Below are positions 31,540-42,831 of a stretch of DNA of 64,000 bases, one piece after another. The stretch's first letter is position 1. Each line of letters begins with the position of its first letter. Below the pieces are notes generated by a model, which saw only the letters and a list, made by a program, of their open reading frames with translations, made no database searches and was not told where the DNA came from. The DNA is from Shinisaurus crocodilurus (taxonomy: Eukaryota; Chordata; Lepidosauria; Squamata; Shinisauridae), in NCBI GenBank assembly GCA_021292165.1, contig CM037878.1, forward strand, positions 12,334,471 to 12,398,470. The letters are read 5' to 3'. The position numbers and the translations under genes are program-made.

Positions 31540-32810
31540 TGAAAATGTCACAAAGCCTTCTACTGTGTGGAAGTGTTTGAGTTCTCTGGAACTCTTTCTG
31601 ATACAAAAGCAAAGGGTGAGGGAAGAAACAGAAAAGTCATAAAATTAAGCCAGACATTGCACCCGTGACTGAGGTTTACATTTTAGACCCAATTTCAAGA
31701 TGGAGATTGAAGATTGAATGAATGAGGCCTAGTAGGTTAAAACACCAGTTTGTTGTAAATTCTGAAGCAGGCGAAGATGGGCTCTTTGTCACAGCGGATA
31801 TTGAGAATGTGGGCTATCCTACGATTACCAAAATTCTAGAGCAATAATAACATGTTAATCAGCATGCAGCAGGCATTATTCTTAGAGCCAGAGTTTTCCT
31901 AAATACAACTGGTACTGGAGTGAAACGCCACTTCAAATAAGTGCATCGTCGACTTTCTTTTTGACCTTTGCCTCAGCACCTTGTGCAGGGAGCATCGTTT
32001 CCCTACAAAACATGTCAGTATTTGGAATCTCAGAGTAAGACAGAAAGTTCCAAGTGCTTGGTAGGCCATTTGATTGATTCAGATGGAGAGGCAGGGACAC
32101 CAGTGCGGCATGCTCCAGCTTTTAACAAAACACCTCCCTCAATGCCAGGCACAGCCCCCAATGAGATATTCCAACTAGCATCCTCCCCAGCTGAGGAGGG
32201 TGGCCATGAAGCAGTGTCTCAAACTTTGGTCCTGGGAGTTGATTGGGGACCATGGGAGTTGATTTGGGAGCCTTGCTAGGCAAGGTCTCTGTTGCTATGG
32301 AAACTTTTCAGGGCTATAACACTAGACTTAAAAGAGCAGCTACTGGTGTCCCGTTAGAGAATCTATCTGCCGAGGAGAAATCTGTAATCGTTGATCAACT
32401 GAATACTATCCAGTTAGCAATTTTGGCCATATGATATGTGCCCAAATTGAGCCAAACTCCCTAAAGGGTCAATTTGTTAATGTAGAAGAAGCTGCCCTAG
32501 TGGCATCTTATGATGTCCTACCTGTGGGGGAGCAACTTTTAATTATTGATAGCTTCTAAATAAATGCATATGTAACATGCAAACAAATAATGATGCTCAG
32601 ATGTTGAGAGATGAAGTACTCCCTTTATAATCAGCAGCAGAATTAACAGGCTCCTAAACGAAGGGAAACATAGCCTTGGCGTACAAGAAATCAGTCCAGG
32701 ACCACCAGTGTCCATCACTGAGGTGAAGAAACATTGACTATGTTTGCATGACACAACAACCTGATGTGTTGGTGTGACATGCGAACCCGGACCAATTCCC
32801 ACAGGGTGAC
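31540..32810. other. Unassigned sequence
   Basis: No known family is recognised. Two overlapping frames, 31968-32279 and 32243-32434 (+), are longer than their surroundings, but I recognise no domain in them and see no splice or start context. They may be remnants of an old element. Confidence 0.4.
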
Positions 32811-32812
32811 TT

Positions 32813-32981
32813 AGATTTCATAGATCATAGAGTTGGAAGGAGCCTACAAGGCTATCGAGTCCAACCCCCTGCTCAACACAGGAAACTAGAGGAGGGGTCT
32901 CCCATCCAAGTAATCACCAGGCCTGACCCTGCTTAGCTTTCCACGCTCAGACAAGCTGAGCCAGCGTAAGCCACAGGCCTG
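32813..32981 (-). mobile_element. 5S rRNA-derived SINE with CR1 tail
   Basis: In sense: a 5S-derived body with ggaaagctaagcagggtcag and attacttggatgggagaccc, then the tail gagcagggggttggactcga, ccttgtaggctccttccaac and tctatga. That tail is the 3' end of the CR1 LINEs at 18590 and 56508. Copying by CR1 machinery through the shared tail is the natural inference. Confidence 0.88.
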
Positions 32982-33111
32982 TTTGAGGGCAACAAGCCAC
33001 CCTGACAATCCATGGGTTGTGTTGGGGTTGTTGTACCCACGATGGGTTGTCATGTCAACCAAACCCAGGTGACTGGCCCCATTGTGGATACCGGGAACCA
33101 GCCAGCACCTC

Positions 33112-33282
33112 ATAGATTTCATAGATCATAGAGTTGGAAGGAGCCTACAAGGCTATCGAGTCCAACCCCCTGCTCAATGCAGGAAACTAGAGGAGGGGTC
33201 TCCCATCCAAGTAATAGCCAGGCCTGGCCCTGCTTAGCTTTCCACACTCAGACAAGCTGAGCCAGTGTGAGCCACAGGCCTG
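33112..33282 (-). mobile_element. 5S rRNA-derived SINE with CR1 tail, second copy
   Basis: Almost identical to the copy 300 bp to the left, in the same orientation and with the same end points (tagatttcatagatcatag to ccacaggcctg). The spacing and shared edges leave open either two insertions or a local duplication. Confidence 0.88.
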
Positions 33283-33325
33283 TATAAGAGTGGCCAAAAA
33301 ACAAAACAAAACCTTGCTGCTCTTG

Positions 33326-33779
33326 CAGGGCCGGCGCTACCGCTAGGCAGACCCAGGCGGCTGCCTAGGGCGCGTGGCGGAAGAGGGCGCAAACTCTGCG
33401 CCCCTTCCTCGCCTCCGGCGCGCTCCTGCCCTGCCTGCCGCCTCCGCCGCGCCTCCCCACCAGCTTGCCGGCCGCTGCCGCCGCCACCGCCACAACCCCC
33501 CCCCCCCGCGTGCGCGCCCGCCCGCCCGCCAACCACCTACCTACCTTCCCGTCGTAAAGCGCAGGGTCCCATCGCGTCGGAGGAGGAGGAGGCGGCAGCA
33601 GCAGCCAGCAGCGGGGGCGGTGGGAAGGTAGGTGGTTGGCGGACGGGCGTGCGGTCGCGCACGCGCGCGGGGGTGTTGCAGAGCAGGGCTGCTTTGCTCC
33701 GGAGGCCCCCCCCACGGCACGAGGGGGGGCGCCTAATATAATTTGGCCTAGGGCGCCAAACAGCCCTGCACCGTTCCTG
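33326..33779. mobile_element. GC-rich non-autonomous hAT element
   Basis: 454 bp with ends CAGGGCCGGCGC and (reverse complement) CAGGAACGGTGC. It is flanked by an exact 8-bp duplication TGCTCTTG (33318-33325 and 33780-33787). The very high GC content creates long but meaningless open frames on both strands. Confidence 0.85.
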
Positions 33780-33834
33780 TGCTCTTGCCAATCATGCCTG
33801 GGCACCTGCCGGTGCCAGCCGCTCCACAAGTGCC

Positions 33835-34085
33835 CAAGCCGGTTCCTTTTAAAGGAATGCCGGTTCCTTTTAAAAGGAACTGGCATTTTGACGGCTAGCT
33901 GTCAAAACTCTGGTTCCCTTTAAAAGGGGGTTCTTGACAGGACTCCCCATGGTTTCTTGACAGGGGCATATGCATTCATGCCTGCATATGTCCCTGTCAA
34001 GAAACCATGGGGAGCATTGTAAAAAAAAAAAAAAAAACCTTGTAAAAGGAGCCAGGGTTTTGACAGCAAGCAAGCCACCTTTAAA
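33835..34085. repeat. Hairpin-rich repeat copy 2
   Basis: A 32-bp hairpin arm pair at 33943-34014 (ctccccatggtttcttgaca and its complement, one mismatch) surrounds an 8-base loop. It is preceded by ggctagctgtcaaaactc and followed by gggttttgacagcaagcaag, which link it to 30395-30506. A run of 17 A lies at about 34021-34037. Confidence 0.55.
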
Positions 34086-34506
34086 AAGGGGATGGCTCAC
34101 ACTTTCCCATGTTCCTGAGCACCTAGAGTCTCGGGAACAAGTGGAAAAGTGAGAGCGCCCTTAAGACCGTTGAGTTCCCCCACCCACAAAATGAGGATCT
34201 TTTGAAAGCCAGCTGTCAAGCCAAAGATCTCGATCTCTGCAATAAAAAAAAGGGGGGGGGGAGATGCAGCAAGCCAAAAACGGCTCATGATCACAGCAGG
34301 GAGGGGGAGACAAGTAGGTCCTGCCAAGGTTTCCCCTGGGATACCTGCAGGAGAACTGAGGGGGGGGAGGGGGGGTGCAAAAAATCCACAGTGAGTCCAG
34401 TTGTCTGTCAGGCACACTATGGGTTGTTCGCCCAACAACCCACCCACCGAGGCTTATTGCCAGGGTGGGTTGTTATGTTGTGCAAACAGATTCTAAGCCT
34501 ACATGG

Positions 34507-35520
34507 ACAGAAAGCACCTGGGGAAGATATGCTCCCCACAGAGATGTTTCTGGATAATTTATAGTGGTGGGCACTATTTGTGAAGCTTTGCACTTATATT
34601 AATTCTTTTGGCAGATTTCCTAGGAGCTGGAAACACAGTATTGTGGTTCCAATCTTTAAGAAGGGGGATAAACCACTCCCAGTTAATTACCATCCAATCA
34701 TTCTTTGGGATGTTTCCTCCAAACTGTACATGTGTAACCTATTGTATAAGGCTGAAGATTGGGCAGATCAAAACAAGATCACTGGGGATGAACAAGCAGG
34801 CTTCCAGCATGGGAAGTCTCCCATAGATCAGTGCTTTGTTTCAAATCACCTAAGAGAAAATATGCAGGGGGCCCTAAGAAGCATTTATATATGCTGCTCT
34901 TGTAGATCTGACGTCAGCCTTCGATAGGATAAATAGAGAGATGCTTTGGAATGAACTATGGAGGCTTGGGATGGATAGGCACATGCTGCTCAAAATTGAA
35001 TATATTGCTATATTCAGATGACATAGTTCTGTGATCTCCGACCCAAATTGGTATGAGGAGATAGTTGAAAGTGTTTGAGGAAGTATCACCAAGGAATAGC
35101 TCTATCTGAATTATTTGAAGACCAAAGCCATGGGTTTTGGTAGTTGCTCGCCAAAGCACAAATGGGTACTGGATTAGCACCAACTGGAACAGACTAATAC
35201 ATTTAACTACTTAGGGTGTGTGTGTGTGTTTTGCCCAAAATGGCTCAGGGAATAGTAATTGGTCAGCCAGAATATTAAAATCTCAGATATCAAGGCAAGT
35301 AGTTTTTTAAATTTGCTAGAGTTAGGGAGCAATCCTATGGCCCCTCGCAGCCAGTACGGAAAAAAATGGGCCCAGTAGGGTAGGGTTGAGGAATACATTT
35401 CCAGGTAGGAAAATCTCTTAATTTAGGACTGAGGAGGGCAATAAACTAATGTCTTTTAAAATGATTAAAAAGTTGAATTAATCATGTTTTAAGTCTTTGA
35501 AGAAATTTTTGAAATTTGAT
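34507..35520 (+). pseudogene. Non-LTR retrotransposon reverse transcriptase remnant
   Basis: 34580-34927 encodes PRSWKHSIVVPIFKKGDK, then a VNYHPI block and DEQAGFQHGKSPIDQCF, the fingers-to-palm start of a LINE reverse transcriptase. The SRSDVSLR end is a frameshift from an expected DLTSAFD palm block (cttgtagatctgacgtcagc at 34899). Weak continuation (FEEYH..., TFNYLG) is visible to about 35220. The style differs from the CR1 copies and could be an R4- or RTE-type element. I cannot assign the clade, and several frameshifts and stops are present. Confidence 0.7.
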
Positions 35521-35539
35521 ATTTTGGGCTCAAACTCTC

Positions 35540-36760
35540 AGGATGAACTATGAAATATCCAGACTGGTGTAATGAGAGGGGAGGTGTGGCCTGCTCCTGT
35601 ATGTTTCTTGAAAGCAAATCCCATTCAGTTCAGTGCTTGCCTCAAAGTAACTGTGCATAGGATTGCAGCCAGAGTAACTGATATTCACTGTACCTTCCAA
35701 TGACTGGCAGAGGAAAATATAGGTATGCTTCTTCTGTATTACATGAGCAAGGGATCTGTGTAGTAAGATAGGGAATATACCAAAAAAGTGGGATGTTTTC
35801 ATGTGGACATTCAGATGTGCTGTGTCGAATAATTTATGTTACATGTCTCAAAGTATACATTTACCGATAACTATACTGTGGTTGGTTCACACATGCATGT
35901 ACCTCACTTGATTACAGACAGCGGAGGCCCAACCCAGACATGACAGTGGCAGTCACAGGTTTATTTCCATCCATGTGTCTGCCTTACCTTACTTTAAAAC
36001 AGTAAGAAAAGTGTTCAGGAGAGCAGTGCTGAACTCTTACCCATTCCCGAGCCCAAGGTTGGAGCCGCTGCTCCAGGCACTTTTCTCTGTTCCTAGCTCA
36101 TTTCTGGTACTGAAGCCAGGAAGGCAGAAGCAACCGAGGTAAGGTGATAAGTCATGGATCAGGCCCATGGTCAGGCTATCCATTCATCTATTCTGACTGG
36201 CAGTAGCTCTCCAGGGTATATCCGAAATGTGCGTGCGCGCGCCACAGTCACTCAGTAGAGAATCTGTTCACTTGTTTAAGCAGGAAATAGAACTTCCTGA
36301 AACTTCTTTTAATGGAATTTCTAGCCCTCATGGTTATGGACCAGATACTGAAAGTGTCTGTTGAAGGCTCTGACACCAGTCCCTATTCCCAGTGCCCTGC
36401 AGCTGACACTCTGCCTCCCTCTCTGACCTCTGCTACTCCAAGGTTTGCCAAAATACTCTGTTCAAACCTTACATTTGCTACAAGAATAAACTATACATTA
36501 TTATTTTTTTGCAAAGGAGCATAATTATTCCGGACACAGGATTCACTTTTCTTTCTGGAGTGTCTTGGTCCCAAATGTGGGGTTGTTCAGTTGGTGTTTA
36601 TTTTTTTTATTTTATTTGTACAGACTACATCCAGTGCCTTGTCTCCAGTATGACACTTTCTTCCTGTTCCTGAACCGCCTCTGACAGGCAGGCTTTATCC
36701 TCCTGAGAAGAAGCAAGACAGCACTTGCTGAGAACTGGCCACCCTCTCTCCACACAGTGC
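35540..36760. other. No feature recognised
   Basis: Unique-looking sequence. No exon or repeat family is recognised. Confidence 0.45.
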
Positions 36761-36769
36761 TGTTAGACA

Positions 36770-37113
36770 TGCAGACGGCCTGGCCCTTTAATTAGGCCAG
36801 GCTTGGAGCTGCTCTGTTCCCTTACTTCTGGCACTGAGGAAGCAGAGATACAGCACTGAGGAAGCCAACACTAGAGAGAGTCTGCAGCAGAGAGGGAGGG
36901 AGTGTGTGTGTGAGCGAGCAATCATACAGGGAGGCAGAGATCTGCCAGTTTTCCTCTTGGAAGGGAAAAGACAGAGGCTGGGAGGTTGGAAAAAGCAGGT
37001 TTCCGGTCAGTCTTGATGACAGAAGCCCATCTGGAAATGTGCTGATTTTCCATCCATATTAATTCATCCTAAACCAGGCTGGTCAAGACTGCAGGCAGTG
37101 TGTCATTCTCCAG
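36770..37113 (+). promoter_or_regulatory. Candidate non-coding first exon / promoter region
   Basis: A purine-rich stretch of moderate GC ends in a consensus splice donor CAG|GTAAGC at 37113/37114. An AT-rich ccctttaattagg lies near 36783. The first coding exon of the VWA5B2-like gene has its own acceptor at 49955, so an upstream non-coding exon on this strand is required. This is the best-looking donor I noticed, but there is no transcript evidence and the 12.8-kb gap leaves other positions possible. Confidence 0.25.
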
Positions 37114-38570
37114 GTAAGCCCTTAATAATCAGTTGTGTTTGGTAACTTTGTAGGGTAGCTAATGTATGGGAGAGTGGGTGGGGTGTGGCTGTAATAGGGG
37201 GCAGCAACTATATGGGGGACCTTGGCTCTATTTGGGCAACCCCTTGCGGGTAGGATGTTCCCGGCCAATCCCTGAATAAGGAATAACTTTAGCTTGCCCC
37301 TATTTCCCATTCTTTCTTTTAAAAAAATAAATAAATAAATAAATAAATCATTTGCTTCGTTACAAAAAGTGGATCTTGCACATTTGTCCTAATGACCGAG
37401 AGACCCATATTGCAGATGTGACCCACATTTTCTGAGTGAGAAAGGAAGCAAACGGAACATGGCACGCCAAACCTTTCAGCTGTGTTGGCAGGTGCTCCTG
37501 CTGCTGCATCACAGACAGACCTGCACTTATGTATTGGATGTGTACCATATTAATTATTTACTGAAACTCATAATATATTAGTAAATGTTCCCAACCCTTT
37601 CTTGTTAAAAGTCCTCAACCGGAGATAGGACTTGCATGCAGTGATCTTTTTGCTGCACTGTTTCTGAAGAGAAATAGGGGAAAGAGTGCTAGAGGTATTC
37701 CTTTTGTTCCAGACGACTGGGGCTTGAGGTTTAGCTGGATGAAGAGTTTTCCCAATTTGCCTGGCAATAACATATTAGGCTGAACTTTGCATATGATCAG
37801 ATGCTTTGCAGTTTTAGAAAATGCAACTTCTACGTGGGCTTCGATCAAATTGCTCCAAGAAGATGGGTGAAGGGAGTCCCACATTTATGTCTCATTCTCA
37901 AGTTAGATTTGAAGGCATCACAGCCCAAAATGACTTCAGTGTGGGCATTAATTTTGGCTTGTGGGTTCTATATCCTTAAAATTTAAACATCTCCCTCTGA
38001 TCTGAATGGCCGGTCTGGGAACATGTGTCTGTTATACTTATTTTTGTCACTGGGTCCTATACTCTTGTTCCCCCTTTTTGGAACTCCTGCCCTGGAGAGG
38101 CAGGAGAGAAGAAAGTTATGAGCGGATGTCAGAATTTGGTTGGCGTAATCAGTACTGTCAAAAGTTGTGGAAAGGAGGACGCATTGACTTAGTGTATAAG
38201 GGGAGTCTCCGGGCAGCTAGTGAAGTGTCTCAAATAATCCCTATTTACGGTAATATCTTTATCTCACAATCCTGGGAAGAAAAATCTCAGTTTGTACTGT
38301 TGGATCATTGTTCCCAACTACTCCCATTTTTCAGCTACCTACCAAGAAGGTGAGCTAGAATGCTCGTGTGTCTGTTTAGCCACTTGTCACATCTCCGTGA
38401 ACACTTGACAACTTCTCTGGGTTTTCCTACAGGTACTGTCCTACTACTATGTATACTTGGTGTCTTTGTGTTCATAAGCTTGGCTAGGTGGGTGGTGGTT
38501 CATATCATAACATTGTAGTTTATTTGGAGGCCAGAGAATGGTCTGACTGAAGGTGCTTGATGGGCCTTCT
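37114..38570. other. No feature recognised
   Basis: Presumed intron or intergenic sequence. An (AAAT)n run lies near 37325-37348. No coding signal. Confidence 0.45.
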
Positions 38571-38573
38571 GCA

Positions 38574-38660
38574 TCTGAAACTAAGCAAGAGTGGACCTGA
38601 TCAGCAGTGGATGGGAAACTGCCAGGGAATCCTATGCATGTAGCTGGTGTAAGGCCTCTG
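38574..38660 (+). mobile_element. Old 5S-derived remnant
   Basis: The blocks ctgaaactaagcaagagtgg, cctgatcagcag, tggatgggaaactgccaggg and aatcctatg follow the order of 5S rRNA from box A to its 3' end, with many substitutions. It is probably an ancient 5S SINE or pseudogene. Confidence 0.5.
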
Positions 38661-38882
38661 TGAAATATTTCAATGATAGCGGAAGTCTGTTGGTTAAATA
38701 ACAAGTTGGCTGTGTTGACAATCCTAGTTGTGGGTCTCTTCAGGGTATTTGTAGCTAGCATACTGTGCCAGGAAAATCCAGATTCTGTGATTGCATAATT
38801 TATTCAGATCGCATAAATTTGTCTTGCATGATTAGTCAGTAGCAACCAGATAACAGCCAGCCTGTCATTTAACAGTCAGATG

Positions 38883-39362
38883 GCAGACTGAAGGGCTGCC
38901 ACGCAGAAGACGACGGAGCAGACTTGTTCTCTGTTATGCCAGAGGACAGAACTAGAACCAATGGGTGGAAATTGCACAGAAGCAGATTTCTGCTAAACAT
39001 TAGGAGCAACTTCCTAACAGTAAGAGCTGTTTGACAGTGGAACAGACTGCCTCAGAAGGTGGTGGGCTCATTTAAGCAGGGGCTGATGGTGAGATGATGA
39101 TGATGATGATAATTATTATCATCATCATCATCATTATTATTATTATTATTATTATTACCCGCCTCTCTGTTTGGATCGAGGCGGGGAACAACAATAAACA
39201 TAAAATACATAAGCTAATTTAAAAAACATAGTATACATTAATAAAACATCTTAAAAACATCCTAAGTAGAGGCCGTAGTTGCATCCTGCATTGTAGATTG
39301 TGCATTGAACAGTGGGTTGGACTAGATGACCTTCAAGATCCCTTACAACTCTATGATACTAT
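38883..39362 (+). mobile_element. CR1-like LINE 3' end, interrupted
   Basis: 38883-39090 gives CR1 C-terminal coding and 3' sequence (aacattaggagcaacttcct, cagaaggtggtgggctc). 39290-39362 gives the tail (ttgaacagtgggttggac, actctatgatactat). Between them at about 39095-39265 is an inserted ATG/ATT simple repeat plus an antisense L2-type tail (acccgcctctctgtttggat, gaggcggggaaca). Confidence 0.7.
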
Positions 39363-39369
39363 AATTTAT

Positions 39370-40158
39370 TCTACTGCTATGAAGGAGGGGCAAGTTCGTG
39401 CAGAACATGGAAACGTCACCTCCTGAGTACTTGTGCACTGCTCTGGGATCTCGCTGGGATCCTACTGGAGCCCATGTATCTGCAGGCATATCTCTGCAGT
39501 CATAAGAACTACGTAAGTTGGTTGTTTTAAAACAAAAGCTAAATCTTGAACCGGGACCAAATTTCACGCTTGCTCATGTTGTCGTGCCTTGGCACAATCA
39601 GCAGATTAATTAATCTTCCCCAGATTCCCCTGAATAGACAACTCATGGCAGCCTCTCCTCATAAAAAAACACACCACACACAACAGTGTTGCAGTGTTAA
39701 AGTACGACAAGTCAATTTGAGTTAGGTTGCCATGTGCCATGGTAGGAGCTGCTCTTTCATGTTGCTCCAGCCACGCTATTCTGTTGTGGCAAATGCAGAG
39801 AGTGCTTCTTTCTAGTCTTGTGTAGCCTTCTAGTTGATGGTCAAGTTACAGTGGTTGTCAGCACTTGCTACATTTTGGACATTCTTATGTGAATGCTGAC
39901 AATCCCAGTTGAATTTTATTAATGTCTAAAAAGAGACATAAACATAGGCTTACATTTTTTTTTTTCTTCACACACACACCAGTGAATGCTGGCAACCACA
40001 TTTGGGTGACTGTCACTATCCACTGGTGTATCTCTTGAGTCCCCCCCCCCCCCGGAATCACAACATATTTCTAGGATTGTCAACTCACTGTAACGGTCAT
40101 ATTTAATCTGCTCCGGAAGCCACCCCTATCTGCAGGCTAGGGACTGAAATTTGAATTT
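39370..40158. other. No feature recognised
   Basis: Intervening sequence without an identified repeat or exon. A poly-C run lies near 40040. Confidence 0.45.
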
Positions 40159-40166
40159 GACTAGAG

Positions 40167-40524
40167 CAGGGGTGCGGAACCTCAGGCCCCCTGGGCAAAA
40201 TCTGGCCCTCTTGCTATCTCACTCTGGCACTCCAGGGTTTCTCAGATGCCCATGCCTCCTTCCACTGGCCCCACCCCTTTCACCCATCTGCCAATTGTTT
40301 GGTTGTTTCCCAGCTTTTGCTCAGTTTCCCTCACTCCCCCCCCCCATTTTAAACAGTTGAAATACTGTCCTATGACTTAGTTACTGGCAATAAGAGCTTT
40401 AAACTACAACATGCTAGTATTTTTTGGTGTTTCTGCTTTTGGTCCCACCCATCACTGGAATGCAGCCACCAAGAACGTCAAAATTGAATTTGGCCCTTGG
40501 GTTGAAAGAGGTTCCCCACTTCTG
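40167..40524. mobile_element. Non-autonomous hAT element
   Basis: 358 bp with ends CAGGGGTGCGGAACCTC and (reverse complement) CAGAAGTGGGGAACCTC. The flanks GACTAGAG (40159-40166) and GGCTAGAG (40525-40532) form a 7-of-8 target duplication. No coding content. Confidence 0.78.
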
Positions 40525-40615
40525 GGCTAGAGAGAAAGACTGGCTGGAGGGTCTTGTGGAGTGCTGCTATCACTTTGGAACTGACCGATGCTGCTTTGGG
40601 GGATTCACCACACTG

Positions 40616-40617
<2 letters not shown>

Positions 40618-40654
<37 letters not shown>
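40618..40654. repeat. (GT)n microsatellite
   Basis: An uninterrupted GT run of about 18 units. Confidence 0.95.
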
Positions 40655-40655
<1 letters not shown>

Positions 40656-40897
40656 TGCTTGCTACCTATTTAACCTGTATGTATATAAATCAGCAGCTTA
40701 TTTCAATTGGCACTATAACCATCTCATCGAATAAGGAATGGACCTTGTAAAAACCTGGGAGGGGGGGGGGAGAAACCTTCCCCCATTTGGTGGGGGGAGA
40801 TAAAGGAAGTGCAAAAGATAATTTCTCCAGCTGCACCAGCTCTTCTACTCAAGGATGAAAATGGCAGGTTTCTGGGTAGACGTAACATGGGTACGGA

Positions 40898-41043
40898 CAG
40901 GGCTTTTTTTCTGGTGGAACTCACCGGAACTGAGTTCCAGCACCTTTTCTTCTATTAATTGCATTACAATTTAATCGCCATCTACTCCCGAGGAAATGTA
41001 ATCCAAGAGTTCCGGTACCCTTTTCTCCAGAAAAAAAGCACTG
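40898..41043. mobile_element. hAT-type MITE, family B
   Basis: 146 bp with ends CAGGGCTTTTTTTCTGG and (reverse complement) CAGTGCTTTTTTTCTGG. It is flanked by exact 8-bp duplications GGTACGGA (40890-40897 and 41044-41051). It is almost identical to 56326-56471. Confidence 0.92.
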
Positions 41044-41051
41044 GGTACGGA

Positions 41052-41720
41052 GGTGTTCAGAAGCTCATACATTATAGACAATGACCTGCAGAGGGTATTG
41101 ATACATACACATATTTTCAACCCACATGCTAAAGCTCAACATAATAATAACTGCCCATGCATGCAAGTGGTTGTGTGAATATGTGCACCTGTTGAGCCAA
41201 ATTGGGGGAGATGACCATTTTAAAAAATGGGGCACCTGTTCTCGGCACCCCCACCCCACACATACACCACCAGTAGATAGGTGAAAGAGGATCTTTTGCT
41301 AGGGTGAATGTAGCAGAAGTGCAGAGGCATAATGATATTAATAAGTTTGCAGTCCCAAGAACTGATAAGGGGAAAGGAAAATCACAGAATGAGAACCTGT
41401 GGGTCTGTGTTTATTCATTGTGGACTGCCTCACAGCTGCCTGCATAAAACATATAAAGACCAGATGGGTCTTGTTTACTTTGGTAAGAGAAATGTAAAGG
41501 GTACTGATGATTAAATAAAATGAAAGCAGCCAGTGGAACCTCTATGATAAGTCCTTGGTAAACAGTTCAGTGAAGTTGTAGCCTGTAGCCGATCAGTGTC
41601 ACACCAGAGGGGCACATTTGTTGCATGTTTAAGCCCAGATTCTTGAAAATGTAGGGAGAGGCTTTGGGAGAAAGGTCTGTCTTTAATTGCCTCCTGCAGT
41701 TTCATCAGGTTGGTTTGAAG
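41052..41720. other. No feature recognised
   Basis: No exon or repeat is recognised. Confidence 0.45.
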
Positions 41721-41722
41721 TA

Positions 41723-41972
41723 CAGTAATACCTTGGATTGCAAGTAACTTGGTCTGAGAGCATTTTGCAAGACAAGCAAAAAAATAATAAAATAAAATTT
41801 TGACTTGATAAACGAGCAAGGTCTTGCAAGAGTAACTGCTCGCCTCAAGCGGGCGTAGTGGGCCGAAATCGGCCCCACTCATGCCCGCCAGAGACTCGCT
41901 TTGATATAAGAGTGTTTTGGATTATAAGCACAGTTCCGGAACGAACTATGCTTGCAATCCAAGGTATTACTG
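41723..41972. mobile_element. Tc1/mariner-type MITE
   Basis: 250 bp with inverted ends CAGTAATACCTTGGATTGCA and its exact complement. It is flanked by TA on both sides (41721-41722 and 41973-41974). TA target duplication is the mark of Tc1/mariner elements. No transposase. Confidence 0.9.
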
Positions 41973-42568
41973 TATGTAGAGGAAAACTTTAACTTTCCTG
42001 AGGGATTACAGTCAAAACCAGCTAATCTGTTCCAATGCCAGGTTTTGGGGGACCCTTAGACAAGATGCCCGCAGTGGGCAGTCTCCTCCTCCTCCTCCTC
42101 ATCTCACCTCCCCAGCTCTCTCCCTTTGCCTCTGGCAGGGCCAGCCCTTTCATGAAGCAAGATAAGGTAGGTGGCTGCATCAGGAGGTGGAGTGGGGGGC
42201 TCCCCCCTCCCACCCTGTTGCCCAACTGTCCCCAGTGGGTGCTCTGGAGAGCCCCCGCCAGCCACTTTCCTGCCGTGGCATTTGCCACGTCGACAGAGCA
42301 GGGCTCTCTGGTCTGGAGCAGCCGCCTGCCCTCTGTTTCCCTTGTCACACACCCACCCCGACTTTTGCTGCCACCACATTGGCTCTGTGGAGAGCCATGC
42401 CAGCAGAAGTGGCTGTGTGTTCCCTCCTGCCTCAGCTGGCGAGAGAGCATGCGCTGGCCTGGGGTTGGCCCCTGGGCCCAATTCCCTCTGCCACCTAGGG
42501 TTAAAGCACAGGTGAGTGAATAAGCAGCCGCTCCTCCTCCTTACTCCCATCACCCATTTGTGCTGTCC

Positions 42569-42720
42569 CTCTAGTTCAGGGCTCTCCAACCTTGGGTCTC
42601 CAGATGTTGCTGGACTACAGCTCCCAGAATCCCTTGCCATTAGCCATGCTGGCTGGGTATGCTGGGAGCTGTAGGCCAGCAACATCTGGGGACCCAAGGT
42701 TGGAGAGCCCTGCTCTAGTT
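42569..42720. mobile_element. Palindromic hAT-type MITE, family A variant
   Basis: The element itself is 42577-42712, starting CAGGGCTCTCCAACCTTGGG. The 8-bp duplications CTCTAGTT on both sides are exact and are included in the interval. The arms pair over about 60 bp. Confidence 0.9.
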
Positions 42721-42831
42721 ACATAGAATCAGAGAAAGAGGTTGCTTCTCTGTGAGCTAAGAAATACTCACATGATCCTCCTGTTATGCTTATGGAGCAT
42801 TTATCGACTCACATAACAAAACAGGAAAGTA

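Noticed and set aside
33234..33923. Several long GC-rich frames, up to 173 codons
   Set aside because: They overlap a 454-bp hAT element with exact target duplications. The frames are compositional.
42022..42697. Long overlapping frames, up to 197 codons, near the MITE at 42577
   Set aside because: Four frames on both strands are open together, with no recognisable domain. This is explained by GC-rich composition.
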